This document shows positions 7,307-12,088 of a stretch of 12,088 nt of DNA, one piece after another. The stretch lies in assembly GCA_902795755.1 (NCBI GenBank), contig CADBMO010000036.1:1-12088 (forward strand). The letters run 5' to 3'. Position numbers and translations under genes: made by a program. The notes beneath the pieces were generated by a model. The model made no database searches. It had not been told where the DNA came from and worked only from the letters and a program-made list of their open reading frames with translations. Each line of letters starts with the position of its first letter. Within the stretch, counting starts at the first letter, position 1. Origin of the DNA: an uncultured Erysipelotrichaceae bacterium. GTDB lineage: Bacteria > Bacillota_I > Bacilli_A > RF39 > UBA660.

Positions 7307-7328
7307 AATAACAAAAAAATGCTATTAT
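7300..7328 (+). promoter_or_regulatory. Promoter of the transglutaminase-like gene, sharing its -35 with the opposite promoter
   Basis: TTGACA (7300-7305), a 17-base spacer and TATTAT (7323-7328) with TGC immediately upstream give a strong extended promoter. Five of six -35 bases are the complement of the -35 of the minus-strand promoter. The transcript would start near 7335 with AAAGGGGTG at 7348-7355 as ribosome binding site. Confidence 0.75.
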
Positions 7329-7363
7329 ATACGGCCAATAAAACAAAAAAGGGGTGTTTTATT

Positions 7364-8386
7364 ATGGCTAAGAGTAATTTTGACGGAAGAAGACGCAGCA
7401 TTAAGAGTAAAAAGAAAAGAAAAAAAGCTTTACTTGCGCTTGCTTTAGCAACCATAATGGGATTATCTGGTACTGGTATATATTATTTAATAAATTACGT
7501 TGATTTGCCAAATAATATATCATGGGAAGAATTTGATGATAATGCAAAGCAAGAGGAGTATACTAATAATGAAAGCCATAGTAGTAATACTGTAATAATA
7601 GTTGACGATGATACTGAAAACAGTAATGATAACCAATATAGTTATATGAAAACACAAGAAGCTGAGGAAGTATATGATCTAGCAGTTAGTGACATTGCAG
7701 AATTATTAGATGGTATGGATTTTGATAATGATATACAATACTTTTATGCTTTCTATCTATATTATAACGATGGTAAATTTTCAGAAACTAATGATATACA
7801 ATATAATAAAAATAGTGAATATATAGACGATGATAAAGCACTTGGCTTCGATAGTATTATTGATAAAGATGGTAATGGCATCGTAAATTCAGTATGTAGA
7901 CATAAAGATACTTTATTTAATGATGTACTTAATAAATCAAACATGGGATTTGAAGCTTACTCTACCACTTGTCATTTAGATGATGGTACTAATACTGAAA
8001 TTGATAAATCAAATCACCAAATATCAGTAGTACGTTTTGATGGTGATACCAGATATTATGATATATCTAATGGTGCAATAGCAGATAACCATAATAATGG
8101 TAATTTAATAGTTACTACTAATAATGGGTCATTATCCTATAAGTTAATTCCAGAAGATTCACTTATAGAAAAAAGAATAATTACAAATCATAATACAAAA
8201 TCAGAAGTAGATAGAATTAAATCTTTAGTAAACATTGATAATGCAACTATAACCGATGAAGAAATAAATGCACAGTATAAACTTGCATATTATAAAATGA
8301 TGATGCATGAAGACTTAGTAAGTGAATTTGATTCAAAATACTATGATGATGTAATTAGTAAATTACCAAATATAAGAGCAAAATAA
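7364..8386 (+). CDS. Membrane-anchored extracellular protein with probable transglutaminase-like (Cys-His-Asp) domain
   Basis: The 340-residue protein starts with a very basic cytoplasmic stretch (RRR/KSKKKRKK, 9-21) and one hydrophobic helix (about 22-46). With no obvious cleavage site, it is likely a signal anchor. An acidic, Asn/Asp-rich linker follows (about 50-95), then a folded outer domain. I see a transglutaminase-like triad: Cys178 in NSVCRH followed by a helix TLFNDVL, then a small hydrophobic segment GFEAYS, His218 in NHQISVV and Asp233 in YYDISN. Order and spacing (40 and 15 residues) match bacterial members of this papain-fold superfamily, which cleave or cross-link proteins and peptidoglycan. 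Overall similarity is low, so this is inference. Start: ATG at 7364 with AAGGGGTG upstream. An ATT/ATG-type extension back to 7319 would overlap the promoter. It is transcribed alone, and its stop lies in the terminator loop. Confidence 0.65.
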   Translation: MAKSNFDGRRRSIKSKKKRKKALLALALATIMGLSGTGIYYLINYVDLPNNISWEEFDDNAKQEEYTNNESHSSNTVIIVDDDTENSNDNQYSYMKTQEAEEVYDLAVSDIAELLDGMDFDNDIQYFYAFYLYYNDGKFSETNDIQYNKNSEYIDDDKALGFDSIIDKDGNGIVNSVCRHKDTLFNDVLNKSNMGFEAYSTTCHLDDGTNTEIDKSNHQISVVRFDGDTRYYDISNGAIADNHNNGNLIVTTNNGSLSYKLIPEDSLIEKRIITNHNTKSEVDRIKSLVNIDNATITDEEINAQYKLAYYKMMMHEDLVSEFDSKYYDDVISKLPNIRAK

Positions 8387-8399
8387 TGCTCTTTTTTTT
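8374..8399 (+). terminator. Intrinsic terminator overlapping the transglutaminase-like gene's stop
   Basis: AAGAGCA (8374-8380), loop AAATAA (8381-8386) and TGCTCTT (8387-8393) run into eight T's (8392-8399). The stop codon TAA (8384-8386) is in the loop, so the last codons of the gene also form the terminator stem. The T-run directly abuts the promoter region of pflA. Confidence 0.85.
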
Positions 8400-8405
8400 A
8401 TAATA

Positions 8406-8414
8406 TGATAAAAT
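8406..8414 (+). promoter_or_regulatory. Probable extended -10 promoter of pflA
   Basis: TGATAAAAT (8406-8414) fits an extended -10 with a 5/6 hexamer. TATAAT at 8399-8404 is an alternative. No -35 is recognisable because the upstream bases are the preceding terminator. Transcription from the extended -10 would begin near 8421, so the GGTGAT ribosome binding site (8421-8426) would be at the transcript's very start. Confidence 0.45.
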
Positions 8415-8429
8415 AATAATGGTGATATT

Positions 8430-9143
8430 ATGATAGGTAAAATAAATAGCATTGAAACCATGGGGCTTGTAGATGGGCCTGGTGTTAGATTTGTAGTATT
8501 TATGCAAGGATGTCCACTTCGTTGTATTTTTTGTCATAATCCAGAGACATGGGATATATCTGGTAAAGCTTTAACATATACACCAAAACAACTAGTAGAT
8601 AAAATATTAAGGTATAAACCATATTTTTCAAATAATGGTGGTGTTACTTTTTCTGGTGGGGAACCACTTATGCAAAAAGAATTTTTATTAGAATGTTTGA
8701 AACTATTAAAAAAAGAAAACATACACACATGTATAGATACGGCTGGAAGCATAGTAAACTGTGAAGAAATACTAAAATATACCAATCTTGTTTTATTAGA
8801 TATAAAAGGTACAAATAAAGATAATTATAAATATATTACAAAGTTTGATATTAAAAATGTTAATGAATTCATAAAACTATGTGATAAGATGAATAAAAAA
8901 CTATGGATAAGAGCTGTAATTGTTCCGGGTATAAATGATACGGATGAATATATTAATGAGCTTATATACTATATAAAGCCCATTAAAAATATAGATAAAA
9001 TAGAACTTCTTCCATACCACACATTAGGGGTACATAAATATAAGGAACTTGGTATAAAATATTCATTAGAAAACGTACCCGATATGGATAAAGATAAATG
9101 TAAAAAATTAGAAGATAAATTAAAAAAAGGTTTGAATATTTAA
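8430..9143 (+). CDS. pflA: Pyruvate formate-lyase activating enzyme (radical SAM)
   Basis: PflA uses S-adenosylmethionine and a [4Fe-4S] cluster to remove a hydrogen from the radical glycine of PflB, producing the active enzyme. The 237-residue length is normal. The cluster motif is CPLRCIFC with Cys28, Cys32 and Cys35, followed by HNPETWD, diagnostic of the PFL-activase branch. DGPGVRFVVFMQG precedes it, and the SAM-binding GGVTFSGGEP is at 70-79. No extra ferredoxin-like cysteine cluster is present, which separates it from activases of other glycyl-radical enzymes. Start: ATG at 8430 with GGTGAT close upstream. pflA is normally next to pflB. Here two unrelated genes and three promoters lie between them, so the two must be expressed from separate transcripts. 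Confidence 0.96.
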   Translation: MIGKINSIETMGLVDGPGVRFVVFMQGCPLRCIFCHNPETWDISGKALTYTPKQLVDKILRYKPYFSNNGGVTFSGGEPLMQKEFLLECLKLLKKENIHTCIDTAGSIVNCEEILKYTNLVLLDIKGTNKDNYKYITKFDIKNVNEFIKLCDKMNKKLWIRAVIVPGINDTDEYINELIYYIKPIKNIDKIELLPYHTLGVHKYKELGIKYSLENVPDMDKDKCKKLEDKLKKGLNI

Positions 9144-9151
9144 ACCTTTTT
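9124..9151. terminator. Bidirectional terminator after pflA and the sortase gene
   Basis: AAAAAGGTTT (9124-9133) and AAACCTTTTT (9142-9151) form a 10-bp stem around an AT-rich 8-base loop. Rightward it ends in T's after pflA, whose TAA (9141-9143) straddles loop and right arm. Leftward it ends in a run of seven T's (9128-9122), serving the sortase gene that stops at 9191. Confidence 0.75.
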
Positions 9152-9190
9152 ATTATGACTTTAGATATTATTTATTATAGCAAAACAAGA

Positions 9191-10342
9191 TTAACCCTGT
9201 TTAATTAGTTTTGCATGTAGCACTACTCTTTTTGAATGATCATAACAAGATGATAAAGTAAGTACTTTATCTTTAGCAGTTACTTTAACTTTATAATCAT
9301 ATACACTCCTACCTTTTATGTTAGCCAAAAACTTTCTAAATGCATTATCATCTTTAAACTTTGTCATAATATAATAACTTTCTGGTTCTATAGTATATGT
9401 TGAAAATACTTCCCATAAATAATACCCATTAGGAGTAGTTATTAATATTCTTCTATTGTCCTTATTTGAATACCACTCTTCAGTCACTACTTTTTTTAAA
9501 GTACCAAACATAACTTTATTTAAAAGTCCATGAGCATACAAAATAGTATTTTTACTTAAATTATTTATATCATTTCTATAATCTAAAAATACCCAACCTT
9601 TTTTATTATATGACTTATCAAATGAGTGGTCTAAATAGAATTCATTATTTGATGTTTGAACAAATGGATAATCAATATTAGTTCCCCTAACGTTTATCCA
9701 ACCCTTAGTTTGATCATTCATCTTTTCTAGTTCATCAAAATTAATTGATGAGTCTAACTCAGGTTCTTCTATATCATCACCTAGTTTAGTTGTTTTTACA
9801 TAACTTGTTTTTTTAGGAATTCTTGCAGCATTTTGAACTTGCGCTACTAAGTTTTTAGTTTTGTTATTTTCATACTGCCAACTAATCAAATATACCGCAA
9901 CTGATGAAAATAAACATATACAAATTATTAATATAACACTCCATATTAATTGTTCTTTTCTTAGTTTTCTCTTAACCTTTTCTGCAATTATTTGAACATC
10001 TTCTACGTTAGATACTTCTAAACTTTTTGCAAAATCAAACATTTCTAATATTTCTTCTGAAGGTAATGATATTGTTCTAGTAAAATCTAGTATTTCTACG
10101 TCTTCTTTTGTAATAGGTTCTATTTTAATAGGTTTTTCTTTTATTACATCATTAGTAGGTTTTTCTGAGGCATTAAAGCTTACTTTATTTTTTAATTCTT
10201 CAGAATATTTTCTAATATATCTTTGAAATCTTTTTTTATTTCTTAACCATCTAATATCTTTGATGGTAATATTACTTTGATGGATCAATTCTAACAATTT
10301 TTTATCTTCGTTAGAAAGGCCTTCATAATTATAGTTTTTCAC
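9191..10342 (-). CDS. Class B sortase with long cytoplasmic N-terminal region
   Basis: Sortases are membrane transpeptidases that cut a C-terminal sorting signal and join the protein to peptidoglycan or to pilin. The catalytic domain (about 195-383) is class B-like: GWINVRGTNIDYPFVQT at 214-230, His271 in LYAHGLLN, Cys366 in TLSSC and Arg372 in KRVVLH form the active site. One membrane helix at about 131-153 precedes it. The 383-residue length is well above the usual 230-260, because about 130 charged, helical residues lie on the cytoplasmic side. These include an N-terminal part around 10-45 that could be a small helical DNA- or protein-binding unit. The start is GTG at 10342: AGGTGAT lies five bases upstream and an in-frame TAG immediately precedes the GTG. 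No LPXTG- or NPQTN-type substrate is in the window. It follows the PD-(D/E)XK gene by 44 bases. Confidence 0.9.
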   Translation of the reverse strand: MKNYNYEGLSNEDKKLLELIHQSNITIKDIRWLRNKKRFQRYIRKYSEELKNKVSFNASEKPTNDVIKEKPIKIEPITKEDVEILDFTRTISLPSEEILEMFDFAKSLEVSNVEDVQIIAEKVKRKLRKEQLIWSVILIICICLFSSVAVYLISWQYENNKTKNLVAQVQNAARIPKKTSYVKTTKLGDDIEEPELDSSINFDELEKMNDQTKGWINVRGTNIDYPFVQTSNNEFYLDHSFDKSYNKKGWVFLDYRNDINNLSKNTILYAHGLLNKVMFGTLKKVVTEEWYSNKDNRRILITTPNGYYLWEVFSTYTIEPESYYIMTKFKDDNAFRKFLANIKGRSVYDYKVKVTAKDKVLTLSSCYDHSKRVVLHAKLIKQG

Positions 10343-10359
10343 CTATCATCACCTACTTT

Positions 10360-10375
10360 ATATATTATAATATAT
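10360..10375 (-). promoter_or_regulatory. Palindrome containing the possible -10 of the sortase gene
   Basis: ATATATTATAATATAT is a perfect 16-base palindrome 18 bases before the sortase GTG. On the minus strand it contains TATAAT (10369-10364). A weak -35 (GTGTAA, 10392-10387) lies 17 bases away. The palindrome could be an operator or simply AT-rich promoter DNA. If the promoter is inactive, the sortase would be read from the PD-(D/E)XK gene. Confidence 0.35.
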
Positions 10376-10386
10376 TTTTAACAATT

Positions 10387-11049
10387 TTACACATTTTTTT
10401 CATATTTTAAGAATATATTTTCAACCATATTTTTAACATTATTATATAATTCTTTAACATCTACAGGAATAATTAACATGTCATCTTTATTAATCCCTTC
10501 TTTTTTTAAAGCATCAATTAAATCTTTATCCATATAACAGTTTTCAAATACTATTACTTTCACATGGTTAGATACTTTTTTTAATTTAGATACCTGTTTT
10601 AATAACTTATTAGCAATTTCAAAATATTTTCTTTTATCTTGTACAATATCTTTTTTACTAGTTAAGTTATTAAAGTTTACATAGTTTTTCTTATTTAGTA
10701 TTATTTGCATTGCCATTTTAACCTCACATAAAACTATTTCATCATTCTCATAATACGCAATATCAGCCTTAGTTTTTTGTTTATCGTCAGTTATTACTTC
10801 ATATTCATTTTCTACCTTGTATCCCTTCATAATAAACTCATGAGTTGCAAAATAATTACCATATATTCCAAGTATTTGACTTATTAAAGCATCTTTATTT
10901 TTGCTAGCTGTAAGGTTATCACAAAATAATTTAGTTATGTCTATATCCATAAGGTTAGCATGCTTAAAAATATCATATGGAATACTATAATCACATATTA
11001 AAACATTTTTAATATCCATATAAAAAGACTTATCATAATTAATCTTCAT
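10387..11049 (-). CDS. Small protein with a putative PD-(D/E)XK nuclease fold
   Basis: I do not recognise the family of this 220-residue soluble protein, but residues 69-111 look like a PD-(D/E)XK core. A helix carrying Glu71 is followed by GYKVENEYEV, then KADIAYYENDEIVLCEVK. There Asp96 and Glu109-x-Lys111 occupy the catalytic D...ExK positions on a beta-hairpin. A helix at about 137-155 (with Gln137 and Tyr142) follows, then a strand VKVIVFEN at 163-170. This fold is shared by restriction enzymes, RecB/Cas4-type and repair nucleases. No toxin, methylase or helicase lies next to it. The start is an ATG at 11049 with GAGGTG upstream. A TGATAAAAT extended -10 at 11076-11068 implies a very short leader. 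There is no terminator before the sortase gene, so the two may be cotranscribed. The nuclease call is an inference from motif order. Confidence 0.55.
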   Translation of the reverse strand: MKINYDKSFYMDIKNVLICDYSIPYDIFKHANLMDIDITKLFCDNLTASKNKDALISQILGIYGNYFATHEFIMKGYKVENEYEVITDDKQKTKADIAYYENDEIVLCEVKMAMQIILNKKNYVNFNNLTSKKDIVQDKRKYFEIANKLLKQVSKLKKVSNHVKVIVFENCYMDKDLIDALKKEGINKDDMLIIPVDVKELYNNVKNMVENIFLKYEKNV

Positions 11050-11067
11050 ATGCTCACCTCTATTATA

Positions 11068-11076
11068 ATTTTATCA
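11068..11076 (-). promoter_or_regulatory. Probable extended -10 promoter of the PD-(D/E)XK gene
   Basis: The minus strand reads TGATAAAAT (11076-11068), the same nine bases as before pflA. TATAAT at 11067-11062 is a competing -10 but would place the start inside the ribosome binding site. No -35 is evident. Within the 130-base divergent gap up to 11179 I see nothing else beyond the opposing promoter. Confidence 0.45.
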
Positions 11077-11153
11077 TATTAAAAAGTATAATCATAGATT
11101 TTATTTTTTTAATGTAAATAGTAATAACTAATAATGATTTTAATATAATGTTA

Positions 11154-11162
11154 TGATATAAT
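11154..11162 (+). promoter_or_regulatory. Extended -10 promoter of the COG2426-type gene
   Basis: TGATATAAT (11154-11162) matches the extended -10 of pflB and of the HerA-like gene exactly. No good -35 is present. Transcription would begin near 11169, where the AAGGTGAT ribosome binding site (11169-11176) also begins, leaving a leader of about 11 bases. Confidence 0.6.
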
Positions 11163-11179
11163 TATTTTAAGGTGATGTT

Positions 11180-11695
11180 ATGGTAAATACTTTAGTAAAT
11201 AGTTTGCTTAGTTTTTTTAGTGGACTAGAGACTATTAAATATGGAAAAGAATTAATTGTTTTTATAATATCTTTAATGCCAATATTAGAAATAAGAGGTG
11301 GTTTAATTGCCGCTGGTGTTTTGAACATGGATATTGTTAGAAGCTTCATTATTTGTTTAATTGGTAACATATTACCCATACCATTTATATTATGGTTTAT
11401 AACACCAGTATTTAATTGGCTCAAAAAAACAAAAAAACTTAGTAAACTTGTTAACAAGATAGAAAATAAAGCTTTATCTAAAAAAGATAAAATAGAAAAA
11501 GCTGAATTTTGGGGATTGTTTTTATTTGTGGGTATACCACTACCTGGTACGGGTGCATGGACAGGTTCACTTATTGCATCATTAATTGGTATGGATAAGA
11601 AAAAAGCATTACTTGCTGCATGTTTGGGTGCTGTACTTGCTGGTTTAATAGTCGGAACTTTATCGTTTGGATTATTTAAAGGAATACTAAGATAA
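11180..11695 (+). CDS. COG2426-type small membrane protein (putative small multidrug export family)
   Basis: This 171-residue integral membrane protein matches the family listed as putative small multi-drug export protein (PF06695). The family's name rests on thin evidence. Hallmarks are PILEIRGGLIAAG at 34-46 and GIPLPGTGAWTGS at 118-130. Each occurs in a hydrophobic stretch that probably forms a re-entrant loop followed by a membrane helix, giving a two-fold pseudo-repeat as in DedA-like transporters (my inference). Hydrophobic segments lie at about 24-46, 53-75, 110-137 and 141-165, with a basic cytoplasmic loop at about 81-108. Length is typical. The ATG at 11180 has AAGGTGAT four bases upstream. 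It is transcribed alone, divergently from the PD-(D/E)XK gene, and ends at a shared terminator. The substrate is unknown. Confidence 0.85.
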   Translation: MVNTLVNSLLSFFSGLETIKYGKELIVFIISLMPILEIRGGLIAAGVLNMDIVRSFIICLIGNILPIPFILWFITPVFNWLKKTKKLSKLVNKIENKALSKKDKIEKAEFWGLFLFVGIPLPGTGAWTGSLIASLIGMDKKKALLAACLGAVLAGLIVGTLSFGLFKGILR

Positions 11696-11721
11696 AAGAC
11701 TTACTAACGTAAGTCTTTTTT
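11694..11721. terminator. Bidirectional terminator between the COG2426 and Mn-catalase genes
   Basis: AAAAGACTTAC (11694-11704), loop TAAC and GTAAGTCTTTT (11709-11719) form an 11-bp stem, followed by T's to 11721. The left arm begins in the plus-strand stop codon (11693-11695), and the minus-strand stop (11722-11720) touches the right arm. The leftward T-run is only four bases, so termination in that direction may be weaker. Confidence 0.8.
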
Positions 11722-12088
11722 ACATATATCCTTTAGCTTTATATTCATCAGATAACTCTTTAAAACGATTATAGTGAACTACTTCCCTTTGTCTTAACCA
11801 TAATAATGGCCCTAGTATGTCAGGATCATTTGTTTGATTAATTAAGTTTTCATATACAGCCCTTGCTTTTTGTTCTGCTGCTAAATCTTCTTCTAAATCT
11901 GCTATTGGATCTCCAGTAGTTGATATATAAGCCGCTGTCCAAGGTACACCATTTACGTTAGCAGGAAAAAGAGAAAAACCATGTTCAGTATATATTCCTT
12001 CAAGTCCCTCTTTTTTCATCTCATCTGGTGTTGCCCCCATAATAAGTTGAGACACCATAGTACATATCATCTCAACGTGAGCTAACTC
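11720..12088 (-). CDS. Manganese catalase / CotJC-family protein, C-terminal part
   Basis: The frame is open through the right edge, so the 122 visible residues are the C-terminal part of a protein usually about 190 or more residues long. ELAHVEM at the edge gives the Glu-x-x-His metal pair (fragment residues 1 and 4). Glu72 in AAEQKAR and His105 in REVVHYNRF are 33 residues apart, as are ligands Glu148 and His181 in Lactobacillus manganese catalase. ANVNGVPW and DPIADLEEDLAAEQKAR are typical of the CotJC branch. The first Glu ligand would lie beyond the window. The dimanganese ferritin-like fold destroys hydrogen peroxide. CotJC is a spore-coat protein in Bacillus, but relatives occur in non-sporulating Bacillota, so this does not prove sporulation. 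In this context it may protect the oxygen-sensitive PFL system indirectly. Confidence 0.9.
   Translation of the reverse strand, partial: ELAHVEMICTMVSQLIMGATPDEMKKEGLEGIYTEHGFSLFPANVNGVPWTAAYISTTGDPIADLEEDLAAEQKARAVYENLINQTNDPDILGPLLWLRQREVVHYNRFKELSDEYKAKGYM

Noticed and set aside
7260..7346. N-terminal extension of the Cys-rich protein to 7346, hydrophobic-looking
   Set aside because: It crosses a strong promoter for the gene itself. The ATG at 7259 has AGAGG at the right distance.
7319..7363. Extension of the transglutaminase-like protein back to 7319
   Set aside because: It covers the -10 box. The ATG at 7364 is the one behind AAGGGGTG.
9182..9203. Hairpin around the sortase stop codon
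   Set aside because: The stem needs G-U pairing and has no T-run. The better terminator for this gene is the bidirectional hairpin at 9124-9151.
132..11049. HerA-like ATPase plus PD-(D/E)XK protein as a HerA-NurA style pair
   Set aside because: They are more than 8 kb apart in separate transcripts, and the PD-(D/E)XK protein does not resemble NurA.
11167..11457. Minus-strand open frame opposite the COG2426 gene (and similar ones opposite pflB and pflA)
   Set aside because: Antisense shadows of recognised genes. They lack their own promoter and ribosome binding site.
1..12088. tRNA, rRNA, riboswitch, CRISPR array or insertion sequence
   Set aside because: No clover-leaf, spaced repeats, transposase or large leader was found. 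All gaps are under about 140 bases.

Overview
The window is strongly AT-rich, uses AT-ending codons, has clear AGGTG/AAGGAG-type ribosome binding sites, ends genes almost always with TAA, and carries anaerobic glycyl-radical metabolism and a class B sortase. This points to a low-GC, Gram-positive, fermentative anaerobe of the Bacillota (an Erysipelotrichia/RF39-like gut Bacilli lineage is my guess, not shown). Trp is written TGG throughout, so the standard bacterial code applies. I saw no RNA gene, CRISPR array or insertion sequence. Intergenic gaps are all under about 140 bases. Layout: (1) Bases 1-2150, minus strand: the first 16 codons of an unknown gene with its own promoter at the left edge, preceded by a HerA/DUF87-type ATPase with an acidic N-terminal extension. 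(2) Bases 2286-4294, plus strand: a two-gene operon of an ABC-type ATPase-like protein and an FtsX/MacB-like permease. The ATPase-like protein keeps the fold outline of a MacB/FtsE-family ATPase but has lost the Walker A lysine, Q-loop, signature motif, Walker B acids and H-loop. It is an apparent pseudo-ATPase in an intact, translationally coupled gene. (3) Bases 4383-9143: pyruvate formate-lyase (pflB) and its activase (pflA), separated by a divergent pair. One of the pair encodes a small cysteine-rich protein (minus). The other encodes a membrane-anchored extracellular protein with a probable transglutaminase-like Cys-His-Asp triad (plus). The two are driven by back-to-back promoters whose -35 boxes occupy the same seven bases. 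(4) Bases 9191-11049, minus strand: a class B sortase with an unusually long cytoplasmic N-terminus, downstream of a small PD-(D/E)XK-like protein. (5) Bases 11180-12088: a COG2426-type small membrane protein (plus), convergent with the C-terminal part of a manganese catalase/CotJC protein (minus) that runs off the right edge. How it works together: pflB and pflA form one functional unit, since PflA installs the glycyl radical on PflB for anaerobic pyruvate cleavage to acetyl-CoA and formate. The other genes look like independent cell-envelope and nucleic-acid functions. Two window-wide traits stand out. Promoters are mostly of the extended -10 type with very short leaders. Terminator hairpins are built over or directly against the stop codons, and several serve both of two convergent genes.
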